64,000 nucleotides of DNA from Flabesymbios commensalis (taxonomy: Eukaryota > Annelida > Polychaeta > Terebellida > Flabelligeridae): assembly GCA_964017125.1 (NCBI GenBank), contig OZ024915.1, forward strand, positions 72,670,032-72,734,031. The letters are read 5' to 3'. Each line of letters starts with the position of its first letter. Positions within the stretch are counted from its first letter, which is position 1. The position numbers were made by a program, and so were the translations under genes. Below, piece by piece: positions 20,444 to 31,979 of this stretch. A model generated the notes under the pieces. It worked only from the letters and a program-made list of their open reading frames with translations, ran no database searches and was not told the DNA's origin.

Positions 20444-21582
20444 GATCTTTCGTCCAACCAGCCTGTTTGTCACTCCTCTGATCTTTTTGTTTCTTTCGTC
20501 CAACCAGCCTGTTTGTCACTCTTCTGATCTTTATGTTTCTTTCGTCCAACCAGCCTGTTTGTCACTCCTCTGATCTTTGTGTTTCTTTCGTCCAACCAGC
20601 CAGTTTGTCACTCCTCTGATCTTTTTGTTTCTTTCGTCCAATCAGCCTGTTTGTCACTCCTCTGATCTTTTTGTTTCTTTCGTCCAACCAGCCTGTTTGT
20701 CACTCCTCTGATCTTTGTGTTTCTTTCGTCCAACCAGCCTGTTTGTCACTCCTCTGATCTTTGTGTTTCTTTCGTCCAACCAGCCTGTTTGTCACTCCTC
20801 TGATCTTTTTGTTTCTTTCGTCCAACCAGCCAGTTTGTCACTCCTCTGCTCTTTTTGTTTCTTCCGTCCAACCAGCCTGTTTGTCACTCCTCTGATCTTT
20901 TTGTTTCTTTCGTCCAACCAGCCTGTTTGTCACTCCTCTGATCTTTGTGTTTCTTCCGTCCAGCCAGCCTGTTTGTCACTCCTCTGATCTTTTTGTTTCT
21001 TCCGTCCAGCCAGCCAGTTTGTCACTCCTCTGCTCTTTTTGTTTCTTTCGTCCAGCCAGCCTGTTTGTCACTCCTCTGATCTTTTTGTTTCTTCCGTCCA
21101 GCCAGCCTGTTTGTCACCCCTCTGATCTTTTTGTTTCTTCCGTCCAGCCAGCCTGTTTGTCACTCCTCTGATCTTTTTGTTTCTTTCGTCCAACCAGCCT
21201 GTTTGTCACTCCTCTGATCTTTGTGTTTCTTTCGTCCAACCAGCCTGTCTGTCACTCCTCTGCTCTTTTTGTTTCTTTCGTCCAACCAGCCTGTTTGTCA
21301 CTCCTCTGATCTTTTTGTTTCTTTCGTCCAACCAGCCTGTTTGTCACTCCTGTGATCGTTTTGTTTCTTTCGTCCAACCAGCCTGTTTGTCACTCCTCTG
21401 ATCTTTGTGTTTCTTTCGTCCAACCAGCCTGTTTGTCACCCCTCTGATCTTTTTGTTTCTTTCGTCCAACCAGCCTGTTTGTCACTCCTCTGATCTTTTT
21501 TATTCTTTCGTCCAACCAGCCTGTTTGTCACTCCTCTGATCTTTTTGTTTCTTTTGTCCAGTCAGCCTGTTTGTCATTCACC
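20444..21582 (+). repeat. 46-bp minisatellite, about 25 units, splice-acceptor-like
   Basis: Unit: CCTGTTTGTCACTCCTCTGA, TCTTTTTGTTTCTTTCGTCC, AACCAG. The period of 46 is constant; variants are AACCAG/GCCAG, CTTTCG/CTTCCG and GATC/GCTC. Since 46 is not a multiple of 3, three units (138 bp) make one 46-residue period, and frames 20715-20987, 20947-21171 and 21177-21401 are by-products. On the gene's strand each unit has a pyrimidine tract followed by CAG. Confidence 0.97.
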
Positions 21583-21604
21583 CTGGTAAACAGGCCATAT
21601 TTTA

Positions 21605-21850
21605 CTGAGTGGTCCAAGCATGCTATATCCGCGTTGCCATGGTTACTAAATGGGCTAAGGCAGAGTCATTGAGAAAGATGGATGTCATTGTAGATCCAGT
21701 ACATCAGCCCTGGCAACCACAGGAGAAAAAAGTGTCAATGTATAAATGGGATAAACGGCGCTCGAGTGTCTGCGGGAATATAATAATACGGGATGTGATT
21801 AACCCTGGCTGTACTGATATGTGTAACCCTTCAGGCGCTGAGGAGCAGAA
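21605..21850 (+). promoter_or_regulatory. Single-copy segment with RFX-like motifs
   Basis: GTTGCCATGGTTAC (21633-21646) matches the RFX X-box pattern GTNRCC-N(0-3)-RGYAAC except for one base in the second half-site; TGGCAACC at 21711 is another half-site. The surrounding 230 bp belong to no repeat family I can see and have more balanced base composition. The regulatory role is inference from motif match only. Confidence 0.25.
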
Positions 21851-21855
21851 TCGTT

Positions 21856-22101
21856 TCAACCCTTTCAGGCCTGAATTTATCATTGTCATCTTCATCCTCT
21901 ACAAGCCGCGAATTGCTGTCGCAATTCTCGACTTGTAGTGGATGAAGATGATTTGAAGTGGGGGAAAAATTAAAAAAAAATGCCATGTATTGGTAAACCA
22001 GTTTCATGGAAATTTTCGTTTTAAATCTCTTTGTTGTGTGAAAAGGACGTCTTTTTCCAGGGATGTAAAATGATGCTTTAATGCATCGTGAGGGCTTAAA
22101 G
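21856..22101 (+). mobile_element. Family C TTAA-like MITE
   Basis: CAACCCTTTCAGGCCTGAAT at left, a hairpin CATCTTCATCCTCTACAAGC / GACTTGTAGTGGATGAAGAT around AATTGCTGTCGCAATT, then AATGATGCTTTAATGCATCG and GTGAGGGCTTAAAG at right. Matches 59852-60101 and 63280-63517. Confidence 0.85.
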
Positions 22102-22340
22102 AATCAGAAGGGCGTACCCAGAACGTATCGGGAACGCTCAATATTTTTTTTTATTTCGAGATCATCATAAATGTCGTTAACTCTTCCCGCTTCATTTGAA
22201 TACCTATGTTACGGGTCTACGGCCATTATAAATATGTTCACTCTTACAGTGCGGGGATCGACTTTAGACGTCAGAATCTGACGTCTACAGACGTCAGATT
22301 CTGACGGCTAAAGTTGACCCCGCGCTGTAATGGTTGAGAT
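22102..22340 (+). mobile_element. Family B MITE with 5' extension
   Basis: Starts with AATCAGAAGGGCGTACCCAG, also seen before the copy at 19353, then TTTCGAGATCATCATAAATG, and a full core with TCTGACGTCTACAGACGTCA followed by CGCGCTGTAATGGTT. Confidence 0.8.
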
Positions 22341-22474
22341 TGATAAAATGTATTGTAAACATGATATCCCATTCTATTTGAGGCTATATTTCAACAAATT
22401 TTAGCTACTCTCATTTTGTACACACACTAGGGAGAGTTGTTATTAACATTATGCTTATCATAAGAATAATTTGT

Positions 22475-22665
22475 TTAGGTTTATTATGCGATCAAATCTG
22501 AGTTATTGGGATTGAAAGGTGTGTTAAACATCAAGATTTGCTGTTTGATCTTAAATTAAACATATATCAGTAATTTTCAATGACTTGAAGTTGTGTGTTG
22601 TGGTAGAGAGGCCCAACTTCATGTGACTGGAAATTTTAATTTAATAATCTGAGTACTCTAAGGGT
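22475..22665 (+). mobile_element. Family F MITE
   Basis: GTTAAACATCAAGATTTGCT, ATTTTCAATGACTTGAAGTT, GTGTGTTGTGGTAGAGAGGC, CCAACTTCATGTGACTGGAA. The hairpin is preserved with several mismatches. Confidence 0.7.
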
Positions 22666-22804
22666 CTGGTATTTTCGATTGGTTATTCTGGTCATTATGC
22701 ATTCATTAGAATAATAAATAATATTGGTATTCAAATAAAATAAAACCTCACGAAAAATGGTTCTCAGCTATATAACACACAACATGGTTGGTAAATTTTA
22801 AATC

Positions 22805-23010
22805 AATAAGATAAGAATATATAGCGTGGATATATAATTAGATTTGATTATATAGCCTTGATTTCTAATTTAGATATGATTGTATAGCCTGAATATTTAA
22901 TTAAATATGAGTATATAGCATGATTATCAAATAAAAAATGATTATATAGCCTGGATATCTAATTAGATATGATCATATAACCTGGGCATACAATTATATG
23001 TTGTATATAT
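22805..23010. repeat. AT-rich tandem repeat, about five ~41-bp units
   Basis: Unit variants of GATATGATTATATAGCCTGG followed by ATATCTAATTA. Diverged and uneven in length. Confidence 0.75.
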
Positions 23011-23780
23011 TTTGCATGTCCAGCAGAATGCTGGAAACAATATTCAAACACCAACTGTCGGCATTATAAGATGATCAAGAATATGTAAAACAACACATTT
23101 TTGTCAACATTCACAATAATTCTCTATTTCTTATTTGAATAAAACACGCGCAGTGGAGCTGTCATTATAGCACACTTTTTCAACGACATCAGTTTGCACT
23201 TAGGGTGCACGCGGCTTCTTTTTAGATTCACTGCGATCGTTAGACGTTAGATGCACTTCCCTTCCTAATAGCCCTGCAATACAAAAGCAAACAATTGTAA
23301 CTGCTTTTTTGAAATGTAATATAATACTGGTGTTTACATTTTCACACACACTGTATATTCTTGTGTTCTGGCAATATCTGTTGAAGAGCAAGCAATAACA
23401 TTTTACTTGTAAAAGTAGCGGCAGAAATACAAATTTCCAAAAGCAGTACTGAGTGCTTATGGTAGAATGAACCATATTTATGACCCACTGAGAGTCAGAG
23501 GTGGCATCAGTCCTTCTTCATTAGCCATCAGTCTCTCCTCATTAGAATCTCTGACGTATATTAAGACCAATTAGTCAATAAAAAGCCTGCCTTAGCCTAA
23601 TAAGCCAGCTTATTATACACTGGAAGCGAAGAGAATGGAGGAAACAGATGGTGACCAAGGTGACACCGGAAGCCGAAAAAAATCTATAGTCGGATTCACA
23701 TTAACCGACGTGGTGAATGATTTTCGCTGATTTCGCAATCAATTCTCAAACAACTTTATTGTCATGAAATTTTACAATCA
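23011..23780. other. No gene recognised
   Basis: AT-rich, with a possible family M arm near 23720-23780. No supportable coding segment; the minus-strand frame 23200-23475 looks non-coding. Confidence 0.4.
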
Positions 23781-23794
23781 CTATTTTCTAGTGA

Positions 23795-24103
23795 TGAAAT
23801 GAAATGAATCGGGCTTTAGGCCACTTTTGTACACATACAGGCTAAACTGGGCCAGGAGTACCTCCTGTGGAAGGTGAGATGAGTGAGATGACACTGCCCT
23901 CCAGACACAGGATTCGAAATTTGAGCCCTGGTGGTCTGAGGCCGATCACCTACCTCTAGGTCACAGAGGCTCCCCAAAATACTGAGTTTTACGAGTGGAT
24001 GGGGAAGAAACATTTTTTGTTTCCTTCAAACCTCCGGGACCGGGAACCGGACATCGAATTCTAGCGTGAAAGCTAACAACTACCCCAGGCCCCCCGCCCT
24101 GAA
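23795..24103 (-). mobile_element. Dimeric SINE, near full length
   Basis: GATGAAATGAAATGAATCGG (tail), the core, head 2 (ATTCGAAATTTGAGCC) and head 1 of the GGTAGTTGTTAGC type at the right edge. Target duplication not clear. Confidence 0.8.
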
Positions 24104-24115
24104 CAGCATAATATT

Positions 24116-24370
24116 CAACCTTTACAGCGCGGGGATCGACTTTAGTCGTCAGAATCTGACGTTTGTGGACGTCAGATTCTGACGACTAAAGTCGATCACG
24201 GCTCTGTAAGACCCCACACTGTAAGAGTAGAAATATTTCTAATGCTCGTAGACCCATAACATAGGTATTCAAATGAATCGGAAAGAGCTAACTAAGACAT
24301 TTATGATGATTTCAAGGTGAAAAAACCCTTTGGTTGCAATGAATTTTTTACAAATTAATTCAGCTCTTTA
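24116..24370 (-). mobile_element. Family B MITE, near complete
   Basis: CAACCTTTACAGCGCGGGGA, core TCTGACGTTTGTGGACGTCA, CGTAGACCCATAACATAGGT, CTAACTAAGACATTTATGAT. The right terminus is decayed. Confidence 0.85.
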
Positions 24371-24504
24371 GACGTTAAGATCACGTTCAGATGAGGCGGT
24401 TAGAAAAGGTTCGATAAGTACGATACTAATTCGATAATATATTTCAGGTTTAAGCTACATTTCCTAACGTATTTAAACGTACACTATATTATCTGAGCCT
24501 GATA

Positions 24505-24746
24505 CTGATATTTAAATATGTATATGAAAACATTGGAGGTCAAAGGGTTTTTTTCAATTTGAAAACATCATAACTGTCTTAGTTAGCTCTTTCCGATTCA
24601 TTTGATTACCTATGTTATGGGTGTCTACGGTCATTAGAAATATTTTTACTCTTACAGCATGGGGATCGACTTTAGACGTCAGAATCTGACGTCTACAGAC
24701 GTCAGATTTTGACGACTAAAGTCGATCCCCGCGCTGTAAGGGTTAA
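24505..24746 (+). mobile_element. Family B MITE, TTAA right end
   Basis: CATTGGAGGTCAAAGGGTTT, AACTGTCTTAGTTAGCTCTT, core TCTGACGTCTACAGACGTCA, end CGCGCTGTAAGGGTTAA. The left terminus is merged with AT-rich sequence. Confidence 0.85.
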
Positions 24747-24868
24747 CAATATAATAACTTTTATTGCCATCAAGAAATAACTTTGTCTTTGTTTGCAGCT
24801 GGGAATTTTCCCATCAGAGCTAAAGTGTCGAGCCTCACGAGGGAATTATGTTAGCATTTACAAAATTA

Positions 24869-25083
24869 TACTCTGTAGATCTGGTAATTTTCGCGTGTTT
24901 AAATTTTCGCGATTTTTTTATTTTTGGACTTTTCACGAAGTTTAGAATTCGCGAATTTTCATTTTTTTTTAGTAGCGCTATCATAATAATTATTTTCGCG
25001 GGAATCTTGAATTCGCGAATTTATCCTCTTCGCGAAATTCGCAAAAATAAAAACCTCGCGAATATTACCATATCTACAGTATA
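24869..25083. mobile_element. Family I MITE (TCGCGAA-rich)
   Basis: Ends TACTCTGTAGATCTGGTAAT and ATTACCATATCTACAGTA are inverted; the inside is dense in TTCGCG/CGCGAA. A second copy lies at 62993-63169. TA at both edges is compatible with a Tc1/mariner-type target. Confidence 0.8.
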
Positions 25084-25115
25084 TATAGTACAGTAGCTTC
25101 CATCCTACCATACAG

Positions 25116-25180
25116 AACCAAAAGGCAGTATTTGTGAACTTTTGAAGTTGAGATATACTGCATTTTGGTTTTACATGCGT
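25116..25180. repeat. Family D palindrome, diverged
   Basis: ACCAAAAGGCAGTATTTGTG at left, GATATACTGCATTTTGGTTT at right. Confidence 0.55.
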
Positions 25181-25572
25181 TACAGTGCCAGTATATCTAA
25201 ATACGATGGAGATGCAGTTGTGTTTCGGTATAAAATCGGTATCAAGCATCAAATTGTCAGAATGTGACAATATGTGTATTATCAGATTAAGGTGGTAGGC
25301 CCCCTAATGTAAAAAAATAGTGATATAAAAATAAAAATCGTAGCTAATTTGGTGTCGATAGGTGGTAATAGTTACACAAATGGGTTGTATCAATCACTCA
25401 GTTTAAACTTAATGCGCGATTCAAGAGACATCAATGTAATGATGTGGAGAAAATTGATAAATCCGGGGAGATCATTTCTTTTTTCAAATTATAATTGTGT
25501 AACCTCTTTTAATTTATACTACTGGAAATAGTAAAGTATAGAATTTAGTTCAATTTAACTGTTTTTTTTAAT

Positions 25573-25656
25573 ATATCGTCTCCTTGGATATGAAAGGGTG
25601 TATCTGCCACTTTGTAAAGTGGCAGATACACCCTTTCATATCCAAAAGGACGATAT
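25573..25656. repeat. 84-bp palindrome with perfect 28-bp inner arms
   Basis: TGGATATGAAAGGGTGTATC TGCCACTT pairs exactly with its complement across TGTA; the outer ATATCGTC/GACGATAT extends it with a few mismatches. Confidence 0.9.
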
Positions 25657-26303
25657 GTCGAGACACATACATTACAGCTGCAAAAGAAATACAACGTTGA
25701 AGAATGACCAAGCAGTTGAATGGACTTAACGGACCATGTTCGTGCATCGTTCAGGGAAACCAATCAGATTGGTGTGGCGATTGTAGCTAGCTGGGGCATG
25801 GGGTGGAGTTGTGTCCCTTCTAAATGAGATCTAAAGAAAGCCCCTCTTGCAGCATTAGTCACATTGGTGGCGTGTCGAGTATTAGGCGGACCTGACACAC
25901 CGGTAAAAGACACCGCCTAGAATTAAAGGATTCCCAAAAACTATGTGGGTATCTGCGCAGTCCATCTCGAAGTTGTGCCTGTAACGGGGACCGCCTATAG
26001 ACGTCAGAATGTGATGACTTAAGACGTCAGAATATGGTGACTTAAGAAATTCATGATGATTTCAAATAGAAGTAAACCCTTTGGTCTTCACAATTTATTC
26101 AAAAATATTTCAGCGCTTCAAGTTTCCAATGATATAATAATAATATAAATTAATATAAATTAATTAATTTAATTAATATAAATTAAGGACTCTCAACAGT
26201 ACATTTGTTCTGATTTACACAGGTATGTAGCTTCTTGTTTTTATTAAAAACACCATCGACCAGCCCCACAAAACACAGCTGCTTACCTAAGAAGCAGCTA
26301 GTG
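25657..26303. other. Decayed family B copy and AT repeats
   Basis: 25980-26120 (-) is a decayed family B copy (AGACGTCAGAATGTGATGAC, CCCTTTGGTCTTCACAATTT). 26130-26190 is a short ATAAATTAAT repeat. 26268-26303 is a family D palindrome half (CAGCTGCTTACCTAAGAAGC). No gene seen. Confidence 0.5.
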
Positions 26304-26630
26304 TGGGGGGGGGGGGTGCAGTGGTTAAAGCTACCTGCTAGTAAAGTCGGAGATCGCGGGTTCGAGCCCCACTCTGGCCTTCAGAAATTCAAGTTTCAAA
26401 GAAACAAAATGTTTCTTCTCTGCTTAGCTTACTCGCAATGATTCAATATTGCGGGGAGCCTCCGTAACTGAGAGGTAGCATGCTCAGCCTCAGACAGACA
26501 GGGCTCGAATTTCGAATTATTTGTCTGGAGGGCAGTGTCATCTCATTCATGTCATTCTCCAGCCCCAGTTTAGTTTATATGTGCACAAAGGTGGCCTAAA
26601 ACCCCATTCATCTAATTTCTTTATAAGTCA
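26304..26630 (+). mobile_element. Dimeric SINE, inserted into a family D palindrome
   Basis: Begins in a G run, then TGCAGTGGTTAAAGCTACCT and GGGTTCGAGCCCCAC (head 1), GTAACTGAGAGGTAGC (head 2), ending CCATTCATCTAATTTC. GCAGCTAGTG at 26294 and GCAGCTACTG at 26631 form a 10-bp duplication with one mismatch; family D sequence continues on both sides. Confidence 0.85.
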
Positions 26631-26679
26631 GCAGCTACTGTCGTTTGGCTTTGCACGTATAATTAGAATTAGAAGAAAG

Positions 26680-27245
26680 GTCAATAAATTTACTTAAACT
26701 AAAGTCATATAGCTTTAGAAAAATTAACAACAGTAAACGTTGAATTAGGTCTGGCGCACGCTGGGACATTGTTGGATGTGGGTGTGTATATTTTATTTGC
26801 TTCGAGTCAGATTAGTCAACTTGAGTGTGCTGTGGGTGTGCACATTTATTTGTGTCAGGTCAAATCTTAGCATAATTAAGTATGTTTATTAAAATATTCC
26901 AGCTTAAGTGCATGCCGCTCAGAGACGTTTGATGTCTGAAAAAAAGTTTCTTCTCAATTCTTAATATATCGTATTGAACCAGGTAATTCTACATGTGTGT
27001 TTTTAGTTCTATATCACATCCAATATAAGGGGTTTTCTAAAGTTGAAATTAAAAAAAAATTAGTGAAAATCTTGGATTGGCCAGACAGCACCCACCCACA
27101 TGCACATAAAAAATGAATAAAACACACAAAAAAATCCGGGTTGGAGCTTGGCCTACCCACCCACTTCCGAGTTCAAGATCCCTAAGTCAGTGATTCCAGA
27201 TAAAAGGAAAGCATATCAGAAGTGGATCAATGCTTTTCTCAAATC
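26680..27245. other. No gene recognised
   Basis: Contains a repeat pair GTGTGTATATTTTATTTG / GTGTGCACATTTATTTG (about 26780 and 26836) and a segment resembling 18850-19040. Confidence 0.4.
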
Positions 27246-27247
27246 TT

Positions 27248-27500
27248 AATCCTTTCAGTGCGGTGACCGACCTTCAACGTCAAAATTTGACCTTTATTGT
27301 CGATCCACGCACTGAAAATTTAAATATTTAAAATGATCCTAAAATGGGTAATCTCATCCTGTCATTATAGCAGGTTGTGAGCACACAGGCTACGAAATCC
27401 CCTGCTATATGACAGGATGGGTAATCTAAGCAAGAGAAAATAATTAACTAAGCAAGTTATGACATTTATAACGACTATAACCAGTTGATATCTGCAATAT
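27248..27500 (-). mobile_element. Family B MITE carrying an inserted hairpin
   Basis: TTAATCCTTTCAGTGCGGTG, CGATCCACGCACTGAAAATT, then an insertion whose arms ATCCTGTCATTATAGCAGG and CCTGCTATATGACAGGAT (27358-27421) are inverted, then decayed family B sequence. Confidence 0.6.
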
Positions 27501-27799
27501 ATGCTATATATATCAACGCATCACAAAAAAAATCAGTTGCTGTTCAAATTGGTCCACCCCGTCATTGGCAGGGGTAGTTCCAGAGTGAGAACGAATACAG
27601 CAGTGAAGTCTCTACAGGATGGATTGGTCTGACGATCGTTTGTAGGTCGAGTAGATAGGGCCTACCATGTCTGATAATCTGATTGTGAGTTATCAGAATT
27701 ATCAGTGTGTCTGTTTCACAACTTGTCACAGCAGTATCCAATTATTTCTTCGTGCTATCTTCGATTTCAAGCCTTTTATTTATGCGGCCGAGTTTTATT

Positions 27800-28015
27800 G
27801 ACACTATTTTTCGTCATTTGAAGCTGGAATTGCTGACGCAATTTCCAGCTCCAAATGACGACATATAGTTATATTTATAGAAAAAATCTTCATAATATAA
27901 TTATTAGATTAGATAAGCATCTATCACAACACATATTTGCCATTTAAGTTGAATTTATTGGTCTGAAATTTGCTTTTAAATGGCTATATCTGGTCCCGGC
28001 AGCATAAGAGTTAAG
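27800..28015 (+). mobile_element. Family E MITE
   Basis: Hairpin TTTTTCGTCATTTGAAGCTG with GGAATTGCTGACGCAATTTC at the centre and the complementary arm, then AAAATCTTCATAATATAATT and a right part shared with 59370-59591. Confidence 0.75.
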
Positions 28016-28872
28016 CAAGGGGCGATTAGTATATGCGGAGTAAGGTTTCAGCGCTCCATGTTGGATCCAATTCAACCAAAGTGGATAATTCCATAATATA
28101 AACTCAGTGTAATGTATGACTTAGAACCCTACGTATTCTGTTACATTGAAAGCTCGCAAGCAGATTTGTAAATAATATTTCGTGAAAATGAATCATATGT
28201 GTATTTGTAAGATAACCACGCTTCTGTCTGATGTACCGATACACACACCCTGCGACGTTGGATCAACATCGAGTCGGTATTTCATCACTTTACCAAACAA
28301 AAATATGAAACAGATTATTCTTCTGGAGAAGTATCCATCAGAACAACCTCTTACGCTATAGACTAATGTATGTATGTTTCTGGTGTTAGTTGTACCGCAG
28401 TTGGCTCTATATCTGTAATTAGCATGGTGCTTTCTGGGTACAGATGTGTCCCACTGTTCGTACACAGTGGATTACTCCTTTAAAGAACAAATCCTCTGTG
28501 CATTACTATGATCAATTTTAGGCTAAGAAAATATAAATGATGCCTTGTAATTTGTGGCTAATATGAGTAAGCACATACATTTTATTCTACATCATCGATG
28601 GCGATTGTGAACCTTTTGAGTGACAACCGAGGTTCCATGTGGGCTAAAATTATGAATCATATCATAAATGCATGAACATTTAAATAGGTGTTTTTGCTTT
28701 TTACGTTGTGGTCGACCTTTTAATCAATTTTTTTTTATTACATTATGATGATTATTATATTGATTATTTAAACTTCCTTTTTGTGTAGCATAACTGAGAA
28801 TTGCAGCCTAAACTGAAAGTGAAGTGACCTACAACACTAAAATGGTCAAGAAGCAAATACGAGACATTGATC
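28016..28872. other. No gene recognised
   Basis: Mixed, mostly AT-rich sequence. The minus-strand frame 28193-28465 shows no recognisable motif. Confidence 0.4.
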
Positions 28873-28952
28873 TAATGTGTTTTCATTACTGGACCACCGT
28901 CTCCGACGCTGGCACCAAAATAAATAAAAACACACATTCGGTCAATGTCTTG
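28873..28952. mobile_element. Family A fragment
   Basis: TGGACCACCGTCTCCGACGC, then a decayed right arm ending TTCGGTCAATGTCTTG. Confidence 0.5.
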
Positions 28953-29358
28953 AATCTGTAGGGCAGTGCATGGAGTGATGGATGGTATAAATGGGATTGG
29001 ACGAGAAACGATACATTTGATGTCTGGTGTGTCGAGCTGTCTGGACAGGTCAGAAATAGAGCGGGGTCATGATTAATGCCTCTCCCCATGATTGAACAGG
29101 TGGAGTACATGTAGAGATCAGAGCCGGAATGTAGACATGATGGAGTGCGAACGCTATTTATTTCTGGTTCTGTTCTGGTATTTATTGCTGATTCTGTTCT
29201 GGTGTAACTTTCTGGTCAACCACAAACAAATAGATCAGTAAACTAAACAAGAACAATCATAAGGTACCGTTTGATCGACGAACATGAAGACCAATTGTAA
29301 CCAACTGTAAACTAAACAATTGGGAGAAAACAAATAGTGAACCAGCTATGCATAAAAA

Positions 29359-29640
<282 letters not shown>

Positions 29641-29934
29641 TATGTATAAGCAGTACACAAGAAAACAGAAAATCATTCCCCTCAACTATAGCTTCTTTAT
29701 AAATACAGACACAGCTGCAATATATAAACTTTAGTTAGATTGTGCATATATATAGTTTGTGGTATAAATGCTTAATTTGAAAAACAATACTCTAAGATAT
29801 TAAGCTCTACTCTTCACCTGATTCAAATTCCCAAAGTTCAGTCTATGATCATATATAGCAAACCTGGATGTTTAAAATAGAAGCATACGGCAAGTAAATT
29901 TTATTGAACGCGGCAGGTAAATCCTCAGCTCGAT

Positions 29935-30295
29935 ACCAGTGTTGGTGTAATGCTGGGCCACCGTCTGTGACGCTGGCCCATCAATAAACCAACACTGACC
30001 CAGCGTGTCTCGCTGCGTTACGTTTGTAATGGACCCCGTGGAGCAAGGGTTGCGTGGCAAATGGACGGTTTGACAGTAAGCTGTCATAACCAGCACATTT
30101 AGTGCGCAGGTCGGAACACCAATAATTTAACATGCAGTCAAAAGGTCTCACATCTGTTACTCGTCTATAGGATCTTTTTACCTGGGTGAAACATTCGAAC
30201 AAACATCAGATAATGTTGGTTCAAGGCTGGGCCAGCGTCGCAGACGGTGGCCCATCATTGAATCAACGTTGGGTCGATATCCAGTGTTTGCTAAG
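29935..30295. mobile_element. Two family A MITEs
   Basis: 29935-30014: CCAGTGTTGGTGTAATGCTG, GGCCACCGTCTGTGACGCTG, end CCCAGCGTGTCTCG. 30197-30295: GAACAAACATCAGATAATGT, GGGCCAGCGTCGCAGACGGT, end ATATCCAGTGTTTGCTA. Both lack perfect outer termini. Confidence 0.7.
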
Positions 30296-30960
30296 ATACA
30301 AGGAGCGGTAATGTAGGATGAAAAATAGGCCACAAGCGTTGGGCAACGCGCTCTCATTCCCGCTAGAATAACCTGCTTAATATACGACGTTGCTCGACGT
30401 TGATTGATTCAACGAATACTCCGTACCAATGCAACACACAAACAAACCCATGGAAACGAATTGGCAAATATTGTTGGTCAAAATTGTTTCCACGTGCTGG
30501 ATGTATATAGTGGGCACTTCCAAACGGGCTTCGGGAATGGAACCAGACGTCACAACTTGAGCAAATTTAGAATGATTGTATTGTATACTTTATTTTAGTA
30601 TTAAGTAAAGTACATAGTAACATGATATGAAAGCAAGGGCATGTATTGTCACAGTTGATATCCACTCACCTACATGTAATTCTTCTGCCCGTTATGCAAA
30701 CGGAATTAAATTGGGGACAATATTTTTACTCGCTGTGCTTAGTACTTTGATTTATATCGGCATGGGCATTCTAGGGGGGGTGGGGGGGGGTGGGAGTAGC
30801 TTGAATGCCCCCTAAATTTAAACAAAACTTAGGGAATGTCCCCCAAGCCCCTGGTTTTCCCTTTCTTCAGATCCTGGATCCATCACTGTTCGGTGCAATA
30901 TGGTGTACCTGATAATGATGAAGTTTGGAAATACAATAATCATCATCAGTCAATCCAACT
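30296..30960. other. No gene; G-rich tract at 30773-30795
   Basis: The G tract is followed by a segment ending GATCCTGGATCCATCACTG, resembling the CAGTGGTGGATCCAGG end at 41150 in opposite orientation, so an old DNA transposon edge is likely. Confidence 0.45.
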
Positions 30961-30967
30961 GGTTTTA

Positions 30968-31372
30968 TGTATAGGATAAAGTCCGAGGAGTTCTACCTTA
31001 TTAGCTGTGGAAAAGTCCGAGGCCGAATGCCAAGGCCTTTTCCACAGCTATAAAATGGAGAACCCCGAGGGTTTAACTGACTTAACACACATCCGACCAT
31101 AATGAAGATCCCTCATAATTGACAACTCGGTCACACCGGACTGATTATAGTATCGTAGCCCTACCATGATAATTGGTCTGTACTTGATCAACAATAATTC
31201 TCCATTCCCGGCTTAGAGTGTCGTGTACGGACAAAGAAAATAGTGTACCCAGCAGACTCGAGACGTTTAATCAATGTTGGTTTAACGTTGGTTCAACGTC
31301 GTAGACGGTGGAAAAACGTTGAACCAACATTGATCAAACGTCTTGTGTCTGCTGGGAGTAATGTGTTTTAAT
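30968..31372 (-). mobile_element. Family H element split by a family A insertion
   Basis: 30968-31247 carries the family H hairpin (AGCTGTGGAAAAGTCCGAGG / GGCCTTTTCCACAGCT), GACCATAATGAAGATCCCTC and TTCCCGGCTTAGAGTG; 31357-31372 (GTAATGTGTTTTAA) is its end. Between lies an intact family A copy (31248-31356). Confidence 0.8.
31248..31356. mobile_element. Family A MITE, intact
   Basis: CCCAGCAGACTCGAGACGTT at left, AACGTCTTGTGTCTGCTGGG at right, inner arms AATGTTGGTTTAACGTTGG and GTTGAACCAACATT around TCGTAGACGG. Inserted in family H. Confidence 0.9.
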
Positions 31373-31979
31373 TATCAATCTCAATACATACTATGATAAT
31401 TATACCACTAGTTTTCAATAATACAGAACAATACCATAACCAAAATCTAAATAAATTATGGTTTGTTTACAATACAATCTGGTATGGATATAACATTCGG
31501 CATCACAGGACAGTGGCTGATTTTTATATTATCAATAATTGTAAAATCGAGCATGTCTGAGTTCTGAGTCAGAAATATATACTCATTAAAAGAGCAAAAG
31601 AAAACAGATGGGATTAAAAGTTATTGGGTAATTATATATAAAATAAACAATCTTTTATTATCTTATAGTCCATTTATTACCTTTTTATATTCCCTTGATA
31701 AGTTATGATCAGAAATGCATGTCTTATTCATTTCTGATATGATTGACAATGCAGTTTTCTTATCTGAAGAGAAAATTCATGTTTTTAAAATAATTTACTT
31801 ACAACTGATTTGATATGCGATATAGGGATGTCTATCCACTTTGAGACTTTATGTCATAGATGTAGTTGTACAAAATCGTTTAATCTAAATTCACAAACAT
31901 TACCTTAGCATGTTTACAGTAATTTACTTTACATATTATTAAATCGCCCAACATTAAACAAACATTGTGTTGAATGTTT
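31373..31979. other. AT-rich, no feature recognised
   Basis: Very AT-rich sequence without a repeat family or exon that I can recognise. Confidence 0.4.

Noticed and set aside
20715-21401. Three frames of FLSSNQPVCHSSDL type
   Set aside because: 46-bp satellite whose period is not a multiple of three; the frames are accidental.
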